Part shown: positions 1 to 7,818 of the stretch, in pieces | Position numbering within the stretch: the first letter of the stretch is position 1 | How the letters are laid out: each line of letters begins with the position of its first letter | NCBI GenBank assembly: GCA_031581145.1 | Contig: JAVLBP010000016.1 | Coordinates: 1 to 28,129, forward strand | Origin: UBA8296 sp031581145 | Lineage (GTDB): Bacteria > Bacteroidota > Rhodothermia > Balneolales > Balneolaceae | Length of the DNA stretch: 28,129 nucleotides | Reading direction: 5' to 3' | Position numbers and translations under genes: made by a program | The notes under the pieces: generated by a model | Databases searched by the model: none | Seen by the model: the letters and a program-made list of their open reading frames with translations, nothing else | Told to the model about the DNA's origin: nothing

Positions 1-711
1 AAGTGAATGGACCGAGACCGAGAGTTGATCTTCATTAAAACCATGTTTAAGACCCGTTTCTTTGTATAAATCGACTAGCGGGCGGAAACGATGGGTCTCC
101 CCTCCAATAATCGCCAGCATTAGTGGGAGACCAAGTTTCCCCGCTCGAACAACAGATTGAGGAGTTCCACCAACACCAACATAGATGGGAAGTGGTGATT
201 GATAAGGTCGGGGATACACCGCTTGATGCGTTAACGCTGGACGGAATCGACCTTCCCACGTGATGGTTTCGTTATCACGAAGGGCCAAGAGAAGCTCTAA
301 TTTTTCTTCATATAGGGCGTCATAATCCTGAAAATTGAGACCAAATAAAGGAAATGCCTCCGAAAACGAGCCTCGCCCAGCCACAAGCCCTGCTCGACCC
401 TTGGACAACAAGTCCAAGGTGGCCAGCTGCTGATACACCCGCACCGGATCGGCGGCGCTGAGCACGGTCACAGCGCTGAGCAACCGAATCTTGGACGTTC
501 GAGCGGCAGCAGCGGCCAGAATCGTCAGCGGGGACGCATCGAGATATTCCTTGCGGTGGTGCTCTCCAAGGCCGAAGGTGTCAAGGCCCGCCTCTTCCAT
601 CGCGACGATTCTGTCGAGCAGGTGTTCCAGGGCTTGAGCGCGGTCTTGGGGCGTACTGGTGGCGGCGCTGTCATAGGGCACAGCCGCAAAACTATCAATA
701 CCTAATTTCAT
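1..711 (-). CDS. LLM class flavin-dependent oxidoreductase (luciferase-like), 3' end outside window
   Basis: The minus-strand frame is open from an ATG at 709-711 through base 1, giving 237 codons with no stop, so the C-terminal part is missing. The protein begins MKLGIDSFAAVPYD and contains GLDTFGLGEHHRKEY (about residues 43-57), the typical bacterial-luciferase-like segment. It is followed by SPLTILAAAAARTSKIRL and the strand LPIYVGVGGTPQSVVRAG near residue 175. Members are TIM-barrel FMN- or F420-dependent monooxygenases; the substrate cannot be told from sequence. The codons for roughly the first 100 residues are very GC-rich, while the rest is near 35-50% GC (see findings). It is divergent from miaB across a 191-base gap. 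Confidence 0.85.
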   Translation of the reverse strand, partial: MKLGIDSFAAVPYDSAATSTPQDRAQALEHLLDRIVAMEEAGLDTFGLGEHHRKEYLDASPLTILAAAAARTSKIRLLSAVTVLSAADPVRVYQQLATLDLLSKGRAGLVAGRGSFSEAFPLFGLNFQDYDALYEEKLELLLALRDNETITWEGRFRPALTHQAVYPRPYQSPLPIYVGVGGTPQSVVRAGKLGLPLMLAIIGGETHRFRPLVDLYKETGLKHGFNEDQLSVSVHSL

Positions 712-755
712 AGTAATTAACGTGAGTATTTGGGAGAGACTACTGGGAGGGACTG

Positions 756-763
756 CAAAAATA
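756..763 (-). promoter_or_regulatory. Candidate Bacteroidota-type -7 element for the luciferase-like gene
   Basis: Read on the minus strand this is TATTTTTG, a full match to the Bacteroidetes -7 consensus TAnnTTTG, about 45 bases upstream of the ATG at 711. The nearest TTG that could act as a -33 element is at 789-791, with a spacer of about 25 bases, longer than usual. One 8-mer match in AT-rich DNA is weak evidence. The rest of the 712-902 gap holds no gene; for miaB only a near match (TAATTTTA at 858-865) is seen. Confidence 0.3.
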
Positions 764-902
764 AAGGCCGTGTATTAACGCTCAGCAGCAAAAGAACATT
801 TCCTGACACAATGACAGAGTTTTTCGTGGATAAACAGGCTTTCTAGTCAAATATTCGTAATTTTAGTACCCGTGAGGAAATCTGAGGCATAACAAACCAA
901 GC

Positions 903-2321
903 ATGGAATTTACCATAGGCAACATCGAGAATAATAAACGTTTCTATATCGAGACGTACGGCTGTCAGATGAATTTCGCAGACACCGAAGTGGTCAATGC
1001 CATCTTGCTGGAATCGGGTCTTCGCCCAGTTGATTCAGCGGAGGAAGCCGATGTCGTGCTCCTGAATACCTGCGCCATCCGAGAAAATGCAGAAACCAAA
1101 ATTTGGAATCGCCTGAAAGAACTCCGAGGCGTGAAGAAGCAGAATCGATCCATGACTGTGGGGGTTCTAGGGTGCATGGCAGAGCGAATCAAAGAGAAAG
1201 TGATTGAACGTGAACATTTGGTCGATCTTGTAGTGGGGCCAGATGCCTATCGTGACATTCCCAATCTTATTGCTGAAATTGAAGACGGACGCAAAGCTGT
1301 CAATGTCTTGTTATCGCTGGAAGAGACCTATGCAGATATTACCCCTGTACGAACGTCTGGAAATGGCGTGACTGCGTTTGTCTCCATTATGCGTGGATGT
1401 GATAATATGTGTGCGTTTTGCGTGGTTCCTTTTACCCGAGGCCGCGAGCGAAGCCGCCCCGTGGAGAGTATTCTCCATGAGATTCAACAACTAAGTGATG
1501 AGGGCTACAAAGAGATCACGCTGTTGGGGCAAAATGTAAATTCTTACAAGTTTGAAGAGACCGATTTTACTCGGCTCATGGATCTCGCCAGTCAGGTGAA
1601 TCCTGAAGTACGTTTCCGTTTTACCTCCCCCCATCCCAAAGATTTCCCAGAGCCTCTCCTCCATTTGATTGCTGAGCGGCCCAACCTCTGCAACTTCATT
1701 CATATTCCCGCACAGTCTGGAAGTACAAGCATGCTTGAGCGGATGAAACGTCCTTACACACGGGAAGAATACATCGATCTTATTGCCAAAATGAAGTCTA
1801 TTATTCCTGGATTAACGCTTTCAACTGATATGATTGCAGGCTTCTGTGGAGAGACTCAGCAAGAACATGAGGATACCCTCTCCCTCATGCGTGAGGTGAA
1901 ATATGAGCTTGCGTATATGTTTGCTTATTCAGAACGCGAGCGCACCTATGCCCATCGCAAAATGGAGGATGATGTTCCAGAGGATGTAAAAAAAGCCCGT
2001 TTGACAGAGATCATCAATCAACAAATGGCGATTCAGGCAGAAATTAACCTTGAGGAAGTGGGGCAACGTCATCTCGTGTTGGTTGAACAGGAGTCACGAC
2101 GCTCCTCTGAACAATGGTCAGGGCGAACCGACACCAACAAAATGGTGGTCTTTGATAAAATGGATGGCGTTGGACCTGGGCATTATGTAGAGGTTGAGAT
2201 CACATCGACCACATCAGCTACGCTCATGGGGCGGCCACTAGCGAAATCCTCCATTCAGGAGTTTACCGCGCGTGAGTTTACCACACGTGAAGAAGAGCCC
2301 CACGCATTCGCGACATCTTGA
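903..2321 (+). CDS. miaB: tRNA-2-methylthio-N6-dimethylallyladenosine synthase MiaB
   Basis: This is a radical-SAM methylthiotransferase that adds the 2-methylthio group to i6A37 of tRNAs reading UNN codons. All three parts of the family are visible. The N-terminal UPF0004 domain has cluster cysteines C21 (YGCQMNFADTE), C57 (NTCAIRENAE) and C91 (GCMAERIKEK). The radical-SAM motif is C166-x3-C170-x2-C173 (GCDNMCAFC). A C-terminal TRAM-like region covers about residues 380-450. The length of 472 aa is normal. MiaB rather than MtaB or RimO is favoured by YGCQMN and by GCDNMCAFCVVPFTRGRERSR. The ATG at 903 lacks an obvious Shine-Dalgarno. It is the first gene of a tight plus-strand cluster, with the next gene about 10 bases downstream. 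Confidence 0.97.
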   Translation: MEFTIGNIENNKRFYIETYGCQMNFADTEVVNAILLESGLRPVDSAEEADVVLLNTCAIRENAETKIWNRLKELRGVKKQNRSMTVGVLGCMAERIKEKVIEREHLVDLVVGPDAYRDIPNLIAEIEDGRKAVNVLLSLEETYADITPVRTSGNGVTAFVSIMRGCDNMCAFCVVPFTRGRERSRPVESILHEIQQLSDEGYKEITLLGQNVNSYKFEETDFTRLMDLASQVNPEVRFRFTSPHPKDFPEPLLHLIAERPNLCNFIHIPAQSGSTSMLERMKRPYTREEYIDLIAKMKSIIPGLTLSTDMIAGFCGETQQEHEDTLSLMREVKYELAYMFAYSERERTYAHRKMEDDVPEDVKKARLTEIINQQMAIQAEINLEEVGQRHLVLVEQESRRSSEQWSGRTDTNKMVVFDKMDGVGPGHYVEVEITSTTSATLMGRPLAKSSIQEFTAREFTTREEEPHAFATS

Positions 2322-2331
2322 TTTTAGCGTC

Positions 2332-3882
2332 ATGAAACCAACATCCAAATCAACCTTTGGGATTTTGGGTGAATCACCTGCTATTCAAACGGTGATTCGG
2401 CAGATTGAACAAGTCGCCCCAACGGACATCTCTGTGCTCTTGCAAGGGGAAAGTGGTGTTGGAAAAGATGTCACAGCCAAGGCGATTCACTCACAGAGCC
2501 AAAGAAAAGATGGCCCCCTTGTGATCGTGAATTGTGGCGCTATCCCAGAAGGTATTATTGAGAGTGAACTCTTTGGTCACGAAAAAGGAGCTTTCACCGG
2601 GGCACATGAAGCTCGTTTGGGGTATTTCGAGAAGGCGAATGGAGGCACCATCTTTCTAGATGAAATTGGTGACACACCCAAAAATGTGCAGGTCAAGCTC
2701 CTTCGTGTCCTCGAAACGGGTGATTTTTTCCGTGTTGGCTCCTCGAAGGCTAGCCAAAGCGATGTCCGTGTGATTGCTGCAAGCCATCGAGACTTATGGA
2801 CTATGGTTGGAGAGGGCACGTTTCGAGAGGATCTGTACTACCGTTTGGACACCGTGAAAATCAAACTCCCTGCGCTACGTGAACGGACCGAAGATATTTT
2901 GCCTCTGTTTCGGACTTTTGCAAGTGAATTTGCCGCAAAATACGATATGAGTTTTCGGGGGTTTACAGACGATGCAGAAGAGTTGTTACTATCGTATCGT
3001 TGGCCCGGAAATATTCGAGAGCTCAAAAATGTAGCCGAACAACTGATTGTCTTGGAGAAGTCGCAAACCGTGGACAAGGTGCGACTCCAAAAATACCTCA
3101 AGGGGCGACAACATCTTGGCTCTACAGACCATCTCCCCTCGGTTCATGCTACCGAGCAGCAACATCGACATCAAGACGGGCATCAACATGCTGGCCGTCA
3201 GCATAGTGGGTATCAACATGCTGGCCATCAACAAGACGGGTATCAGGGCGATAATTTTCACTCTGGACGCACAGATCACGCGAGTGAATTTCAGTTTCTA
3301 CTCAAAGCCATGCTTGACGTTCGTACAGAGATCGCCGATCTCAAACGGATGATGGCCAACTGGTTTATGGGTAGCTGGAGCCAGCCTCAATCGACCTATA
3401 CCCCTGCCCTCCCCGCGCCACAATCTCATCCTGTAGACCCAAACGATTTAACGTCACACTTACGACCTTCAGATCGCCCGTCTACAAACCGAGAGGGTGA
3501 AACAGGCGATGATCCTACACAATATAGCCCCACTCAGTATGATCCCACACAGTATGATCCTACGCAGCAACACCCCCATATTGAATCCCCGACATTGGGT
3601 TCTGGAGGCGATAACGATGACGGCTCAACAAAGCAGAACGCACTCAAGAAAGGCGACACAACGACACAGAGCTCGACTCACAACATCAAAACTCCCATGG
3701 AGTACCTTCGCTCAGCGGCATGGACTGAGGGAGATTTCCCAAGCTTGGAGGCCCTAGAGCGCACAATTATTGAGCGAGCCTTGGAAACGTTTGAAGGAAA
3801 TCGTCGCAAGGCCTCTACAGCTTTAGGCATTAGCGAACGGACACTTTATCGAAAAATTGACCAATATGGGCTTGACTCATGA
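2332..3882 (+). CDS. Sigma-54-dependent activator without receiver domain, His-rich linker, Fis-type HTH
   Basis: This is a bacterial enhancer-binding protein that would drive RpoN-dependent promoters. Using the ATG at 2332 it has 516 aa. The frame also opens at a GTG at 2272, inside miaB, which I consider less likely because the AAA+ domain starts right after the ATG. The AAA+ domain spans about residues 8-245: Walker A GESGVGKD (39-46), the sigma-54-contacting loop GAFTGA (86-91), Walker B GGTIFLDEIG (104-113), and WPGNIRELKN at its end. The C-terminus is a Fis-like helix-turn-helix (RRKASTALGISERTLYRKI). There is no N-terminal receiver, GAF or PAS domain, so control must come from elsewhere. 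Between AAA+ and HTH lie about 220 residues of low complexity: 12 histidines within about residues 261-325 and a (D/S)PTQY repeat at 394-413. Its stop overlaps the lptE start as ATGA. Confidence 0.93.
   Translation: MKPTSKSTFGILGESPAIQTVIRQIEQVAPTDISVLLQGESGVGKDVTAKAIHSQSQRKDGPLVIVNCGAIPEGIIESELFGHEKGAFTGAHEARLGYFEKANGGTIFLDEIGDTPKNVQVKLLRVLETGDFFRVGSSKASQSDVRVIAASHRDLWTMVGEGTFREDLYYRLDTVKIKLPALRERTEDILPLFRTFASEFAAKYDMSFRGFTDDAEELLLSYRWPGNIRELKNVAEQLIVLEKSQTVDKVRLQKYLKGRQHLGSTDHLPSVHATEQQHRHQDGHQHAGRQHSGYQHAGHQQDGYQGDNFHSGRTDHASEFQFLLKAMLDVRTEIADLKRMMANWFMGSWSQPQSTYTPALPAPQSHPVDPNDLTSHLRPSDRPSTNREGETGDDPTQYSPTQYDPTQYDPTQQHPHIESPTLGSGGDNDDGSTKQNALKKGDTTTQSSTHNIKTPMEYLRSAAWTEGDFPSLEALERTIIERALETFEGNRRKASTALGISERTLYRKIDQYGLDS
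3182..3226 (+). repeat. Direct repeat in the His-rich linker coding sequence
   Basis: ATCAACATGCTGGCC occurs at 3182-3196 and again at 3212-3226, exactly 30 bases apart. Related pieces (CAAGACGGG followed by CATCA or TATCA) flank it. The unit encodes HQHAG/YQHAG-type peptides, so the histidine-rich tract appears to have grown by in-frame duplication. Confidence 0.8.
3511..3570 (+). repeat. Four 15-bp tandem repeats encoding (D/S)PTQ(Y/Q)
   Basis: Four in-frame 15-base units encode DPTQY, SPTQY, DPTQY and DPTQQ (residues 394-413 of the sigma-54 activator). The units differ at a few bases each, so the array is not freshly duplicated. It lies in the disordered linker between the ATPase and the DNA-binding domain. 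Confidence 0.9.
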
Positions 3883-4433
3883 AGGCCATACGTAACTGCA
3901 TGGCCCGTTTTGGTGGAATGGGTTATCGCCATATGCTTATAGGCAGCGCCTTGGTGGTTGCGATGGCTCTACCTGGGTGTATCAACTATTCCTTCACTGG
4001 CACCTCCATTCCAAGTGAGGTAGAGACACTCTTTATCCCTTTTTTTGATGATCGCTCCGGTAGTGGCATTGGCTCACTAAACCAATGGCTCTATGACGAG
4101 TGCTTTAATGAGTTCATTAATCGGTCAAGATTGCGCCTAGCCAATACACCCGACGAGGCTGATGCCACGCTTGAGGGGGTCCTACTGAGTTATACAAACC
4201 TCCCTTTTAGTGTATCAGGAGAGGAAACTGCCGAACGTAATGAGGTGACGATCCGCGTACAAGCTACCATGCGCTACGATGGGGAAGACGAGCCGGTATT
4301 TAGCGCGACATTGACAGGAAGCTCCACCTTTGATATCGTGAATAATCCCATTGATGGGGAGCGAGAAGCCGCTCAGGAGGCTCTTAATCAAATAGCCGAA
4401 GCCATGTTCACACAAAGCGTAAGCCAATGGTAG
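3879..4433 (+). CDS. lptE: LPS-assembly lipoprotein LptE
   Basis: LptE is the outer-membrane lipoprotein that plugs the LptD barrel and helps insert lipopolysaccharide. The 184-aa product has a positively charged start, a hydrophobic stretch from about residue 19, and a lipobox LPGC with the lipidated Cys at 34. The mature part opens INYSFTGTSIP and SEVETLFIPFF, typical of the Bacteroidota LptE family, and later has ADATLEGVLLSY. The ATG at 3879 overlaps the preceding TGA by the ATGA motif. Internal ATGs at 3900, 3918 and 3933 would give a shorter signal peptide, so the exact start is uncertain. From memory, miaB, a sigma-54 regulator and lptE are neighbours in many Bacteroidota, which supports the call. 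The stop overlaps the next gene by 7 bases. Confidence 0.88.
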   Translation: MKAIRNCMARFGGMGYRHMLIGSALVVAMALPGCINYSFTGTSIPSEVETLFIPFFDDRSGSGIGSLNQWLYDECFNEFINRSRLRLANTPDEADATLEGVLLSYTNLPFSVSGEETAERNEVTIRVQATMRYDGEDEPVFSATLTGSSTFDIVNNPIDGEREAAQEALNQIAEAMFTQSVSQW

Positions 4434-5062
4434 TCCCATCTGAAGATCCTTACAGACGAGATGAGTTGCTAAAAAAGATACAGCGAACCAAAGAGTACCC
4501 TGTATCTACCTTTCGGGAGATACAAGCCTCCATGAAGGATAATGACATTACAGGTGAATTATTCCTCGACCTAACCTTACTCTTTGACATCCAGGGTAAT
4601 CGGGAGTTGGCGTTGGATGCAGCCCAAAAGGCAAAACGGATTGCTGGCGACGACGAGTCGCTTAAGGCGCTCCCCTATTTCCTGCTCCATCCAAAAGGGT
4701 TAGAGTGGGCTGTGGAACATGCATGGGTCCCTCCCACGTGGGAAGGATCTCAACATCGCCAAGAGAAAGGATCCCATAGTGTGGATCAGCTCATCGATGC
4801 TCTCAAAACGATGGAGCTCCAAAGTCGATTACGTAGTTCACAGACAGAGGACTCAGAGACACCTACCCTAAAGCCCCAACAAAAAATTCGCTCAGCCAAT
4901 CGAAAAATTGCCACACCAACGCTGGCAAGAATTCTAGAGTCTCAACAAAAGTGGGCTGAAGCGAAAAAAATGTGGCAAAAGCTAGCTAAAACGGACGAAG
5001 ACCCTACTATTGAGGAAGCCATCCAGCGTTGTGAGAATAAGCTCGCAGAATCCAAAGAGTAG
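4427..5062 (+). CDS. Small TPR-like protein of unknown function downstream of lptE
   Basis: This is a 211-aa, highly charged, probably cytoplasmic protein with no signal peptide or membrane segment. Two helical-hairpin stretches look like TPR units: LDLTLLFDIQGNRELALDAAQKAKRI (split around residues 46-72) and LARILESQQKWAEAKKMWQKL near residues 165-185. A Gln/Ser/Thr-rich linker lies between them. The ATG at 4427 overlaps the end of lptE, so the two are almost surely co-transcribed and translationally coupled. No specific function can be assigned; a scaffolding role tied to the envelope genes upstream is only a guess. It is the last gene of this plus-strand cluster and is convergent with the hydrolase at 5100. 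Confidence 0.75.
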   Translation: MVVPSEDPYRRDELLKKIQRTKEYPVSTFREIQASMKDNDITGELFLDLTLLFDIQGNRELALDAAQKAKRIAGDDESLKALPYFLLHPKGLEWAVEHAWVPPTWEGSQHRQEKGSHSVDQLIDALKTMELQSRLRSSQTEDSETPTLKPQQKIRSANRKIATPTLARILESQQKWAEAKKMWQKLAKTDEDPTIEEAIQRCENKLAESKE

Positions 5063-5099
5063 CGTGTTAAACACCTACTCGCGAAGCCAATCTCGCGAA

Positions 5100-5756
5100 T
5101 TAGCGGGCGCGCACAAAAGGATTGGATGTTTTTTCAGTACCCAAGGTGGTCAACTCTCCATGCCCAGGATAGACAGCAAAGGCAGAGGGCAGCGTGTATA
5201 ACTGGGTTTCTATGGAGTCTTTGAGAAGATGTCCGTCGCCAAAGGGAATATCGGTACGACCGACACTACCTTTGAACAATACATCCCCTGCAAATACCAC
5301 CCCCTCATGGTGGGCTACAAAGACAACATGATCAGGTGAATGTCCTGGCGTAGATCGAACCTCAAAACTGATTCCATCAACATCACACGTTGCCCCATGA
5401 GCCAGACGAGTAGGTTCAACGGGCATAGGATGAACTGGAAAATCAACGCCAAACATGGCGGGTTGATCGGGAATGGATTGCCACATTTCAGGGAATTGAT
5501 CTCCCATGTAGACGGGTAAATCTGGAAAATCAGCGATTACTGTAGGTATCCCCAACACATGATCCAAATGGGCATGTGTTAACAGAATAGCCGATAGCGA
5601 GGCATTTGAATCCGCCAGTACTCTTTTGCACTGGCTCCATTCATGGTCGGTTGAGAAACCAGGATCCACGAGTATGGCATGACCGTTTTCGAGTATAGCT
5701 AGATAACTATTCTCGTAGAGTGGCCCACAGGTAAACCCGAAAACATCCATGGGCAT
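5100..5756 (-). CDS. Metallo-beta-lactamase-fold hydrolase (glyoxalase II-like)
   Basis: The 218-aa protein has the full binuclear metal-binding set of the MBL fold: T-H61-A-H63-L-D65-H66, H139 in TPGHSPDH, D158 in FAGDVLF and H199 in YPGHGE. Segments GPLYENSYLAI, VDPGFS and GSVGRTDIPFGD are typical of the YcbL-like glyoxalase II group, which hydrolyses thioesters such as S-lactoylglutathione. True GloB has a separate C-terminal substrate-binding domain that is absent here, so the substrate is open. The ATG at 5756 lies 8 bases downstream of the rpmE stop codon, so the two genes are likely co-transcribed. The 37-base gap to the convergent gene at 5062 holds two TCGCGA palindromes but no convincing terminator. 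Confidence 0.88.
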   Translation of the reverse strand: MPMDVFGFTCGPLYENSYLAILENGHAILVDPGFSTDHEWSQCKRVLADSNASLSAILLTHAHLDHVLGIPTVIADFPDLPVYMGDQFPEMWQSIPDQPAMFGVDFPVHPMPVEPTRLAHGATCDVDGISFEVRSTPGHSPDHVVFVAHHEGVVFAGDVLFKGSVGRTDIPFGDGHLLKDSIETQLYTLPSAFAVYPGHGELTTLGTEKTSNPFVRAR

Positions 5757-5764
5757 CGTGTAGC

Positions 5765-5974
5765 CTACTTCTTGTAACGCTTATTGAAGCGGTCGATACG
5801 GTCAGCTTTTTTGGTCAGATTCTGATTCTTGGTATAAAAAGGGTGGTTTTTGGAATCGATTTCACTCTTGTACACACCATCTTTTGACTCCATGGTGCTA
5901 CGCGTGTGAATCTCAGACCCGTCACTCAGGACGACTTTAACCTCTTTATACTCTGGATGAATACCTTTTTTCAT
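5765..5974 (-). CDS. rpmE: 50S ribosomal protein L31, zinc-independent form
   Basis: The product is 69 aa, starts MKKGIHPEYKEVKVV and ends RIDRFNKRYKK, with HPFYTKNQ in the middle: the L31 signature, a small protein on the large-subunit central protuberance that bridges the two subunits. There is no cysteine at all, so the Zn ribbon (CxC...CxxC) of the C+ form is gone. Its length is that of the short type-A protein rather than the longer type-B form. It is preceded on its strand by a 131-base gap in which no Shine-Dalgarno or Zur-like site is evident. Confidence 0.95.
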   Translation of the reverse strand: MKKGIHPEYKEVKVVLSDGSEIHTRSTMESKDGVYKSEIDSKNHPFYTKNQNLTKKADRIDRFNKRYKK

Positions 5975-6095
5975 AGTTGCTACAGGATTCTAATGACTTG
6001 ATCGCGAATGGTAACGCCTCTATAATTAAGCAAAGAAAAATACGGGAATCTTCGATAAAACCGAATAGCAAACTCAATCAAGCAATCAAATGATG

Positions 6096-6112
6096 CCTCT
6101 AAGACTTAGAGG
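6096..6112 (-). terminator. Hairpin overlapping the stop codon of the AAA+ ATPase gene
   Basis: CCTCTAAG at 6096-6103 and CTTAGAGG at 6105-6112 form a perfect inverted repeat around one base; the realistic stem is 6 bp with a 5-base loop. It covers the stop codon of the ATPase gene (6106-6108). The downstream strand has only short T runs, so it is at best a weak terminator. The remaining gap to rpmE (5975-6095) shows nothing else clear. Confidence 0.35.
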
Positions 6113-7764
6113 TCTTCCTCAAACTCATTGGACTCATCATCGTCATCACCTAAGCCACCTAATACACTTCCCACAAGATCGGTGTAGACCATTTTCTCGT
6201 GAAGGTGGTCTTTGCCGAGCACAGAGTTTTGATGTAAGCCTTCCAACACCAAATCAAGCCATGCAGAGTTCCACTGTTCATCCAAGGCTTCTTTTGTGAT
6301 GAGTTCGTGATCTTTATCCGCAAGCTTGGCCAATCCTTTGCGAATTTCATCCACTGCATCTTGCAGCCCTTCCACACGTTGTGCTTCATGGATGTAGGCC
6401 TTGTCGTCAAGAGTTTCGGTGAGATTCAGCTCTTCACCTTGGGCAAACCAAGCCAGGATAGACCCGTAAAGTGTCCGAGCTGATTTTGAAGACTTGTTTT
6501 GTGGGTCTGGAAAGTACGTTTTGAACAGTTGATTCACAGCTTTGCCAATCAAATGTTTGGCGACCTGAACAGCGCCCTCCTGCTCACCTTCATACACCAA
6601 CTCCATTTTGCCCGTCAATGCTGGCACCATCTGGTAGATGTCCATCATCCGTACTTGGGTCTCTTTGTAGCCATGTTGCACAGCTCGACGCTCTGCAGAG
6701 GAGATCACCTGCTCCATTGCTGTGAGTGACAGCCGGGTGGAGACTCCACTTTTTTGGTCGATATAATCACTCTCGCGCGCTTCAAAGGTGACCTGTTCAA
6801 TAATGTCATGCATCAATGGAGAGAGATGGACTACAGGTGTTTCTTGGCTATCTCCACGCTGGACCCACGCCTGTTGAAGCGTAATCTCTTTGGCAATGGA
6901 TCGCTTCTTAGGATAATGTGTGATGATCTGGGCATCAATTCGATCTTTCAGCGGTGTAATAATATTACCACGATTGGTATAATCTTCGGGATTCGCTGAG
7001 AACGCAATCGACAAGTCTAATGGAATGCGAAGGTTGAATCCACGGATTTGAATGTCCCGCTCCTGCATGATGTTTAGCAGGGCTACCTGAATCCTTGGCT
7101 GCAGATCAGGAAGCTCGTTAATGACAAAAATCCCACGATTCGATCGAGGAATAAGCCCAAAATGGATAACCTGTTCATCTGCGAGAGATAGCTTGTTGGC
7201 TGCCGCTTTGATAGGATCCAAATCACCAATGAGATCGGCGACCGTCGTATCCGGCGTGGCTAATTTTTCTCCATAACGATGGGCGCGTGGCAACCAATCA
7301 ATTGGGGTGTCATCGCCGTGACGCTCTACAAGGGATCGACCAAAAACTGACAGCGGCTCGTACGGGTTATCGTAGATTTCAGAGCCTTCGATGTAGGGAA
7401 TCACGTCGTCTAGGAGTTGGGGCAACAACCTCAGCAATTTGGTCTTTGCTTGACCACGTAGGCCAAGTAGCAAAACATCGTGCTTTGCCAGAATGGCTTG
7501 CGTAACCTGTGGAATGACGGAAGATTCATACCCTACAATGCCTTCAAAGGGTTGACGCCCCTCTGCAATGGCTTTCAGCAGGTTATCCCGCATCTCCTCT
7601 TTCACCGAACGAGAGACCCAACCAGATGCTTTTAGCTCGCCGAGTGTCTTGGGAAGAGAGGCAAACTGCCCGTTGGCCGTCAACGTCGAGGAGCCCGATC
7701 CAAGTGAGTCGGCCCCCTTGGAGGTTTTGGATGAAGATTTTTTGGTGGCGGATTTGGTAGCCAT
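6106..7764 (-). CDS. ChlI/MoxR-like AAA+ ATPase
   Basis: This is a 552-aa AAA+ protein of the magnesium-chelatase-like/MoxR clade. Residues 1-30 are a Lys/Ser/Thr-rich tail. The ATPase core has Walker A G101-LRGQAK-T108, the ChlI-like segment DLIGDLDPIKAA near 177-188, and a Walker B written GIFVINELPD in which N216 takes the place of the usual Asp before catalytic E217. A sensor-1 region follows: AFSANPEDYTNRGN. I recall the INELPDL wording as normal for this family, so it is probably not inactivating. These ATPases usually work with a von Willebrand A-domain partner to remodel target proteins. No such partner gene lies beside it here: pabB is upstream and rpmE downstream. There are no membrane segments. 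The target is unknown, and true Mg chelatase is unlikely as no pigment genes are nearby. The acidic C-terminus ends in a run of Asp/Glu. Confidence 0.85.
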   Translation of the reverse strand: MATKSATKKSSSKTSKGADSLGSGSSTLTANGQFASLPKTLGELKASGWVSRSVKEEMRDNLLKAIAEGRQPFEGIVGYESSVIPQVTQAILAKHDVLLLGLRGQAKTKLLRLLPQLLDDVIPYIEGSEIYDNPYEPLSVFGRSLVERHGDDTPIDWLPRAHRYGEKLATPDTTVADLIGDLDPIKAAANKLSLADEQVIHFGLIPRSNRGIFVINELPDLQPRIQVALLNIMQERDIQIRGFNLRIPLDLSIAFSANPEDYTNRGNIITPLKDRIDAQIITHYPKKRSIAKEITLQQAWVQRGDSQETPVVHLSPLMHDIIEQVTFEARESDYIDQKSGVSTRLSLTAMEQVISSAERRAVQHGYKETQVRMMDIYQMVPALTGKMELVYEGEQEGAVQVAKHLIGKAVNQLFKTYFPDPQNKSSKSARTLYGSILAWFAQGEELNLTETLDDKAYIHEAQRVEGLQDAVDEIRKGLAKLADKDHELITKEALDEQWNSAWLDLVLEGLHQNSVLGKDHLHEKMVYTDLVGSVLGGLGDDDDESNEFEEDL

Positions 7765-7818
7765 AGCCTAAACATTGTCTTTGGAAGTTAGGCTTGCGTT
7801 TCGGTAACGTGCCCTTCC

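Noticed and set aside
2272..2331. Longer start (GTG at 2272) for the sigma-54 activator
   Set aside because: It overlaps miaB by 50 bases and adds 20 residues that resemble no domain; the ATG at 2332 sits directly before the AAA+ domain.
5063..5099. TCGCGA pair as a terminator between the TPR-like gene and the hydrolase
   Set aside because: TCGCGA is itself self-complementary, the possible stem is only 6 bp and no T-run follows in either direction.
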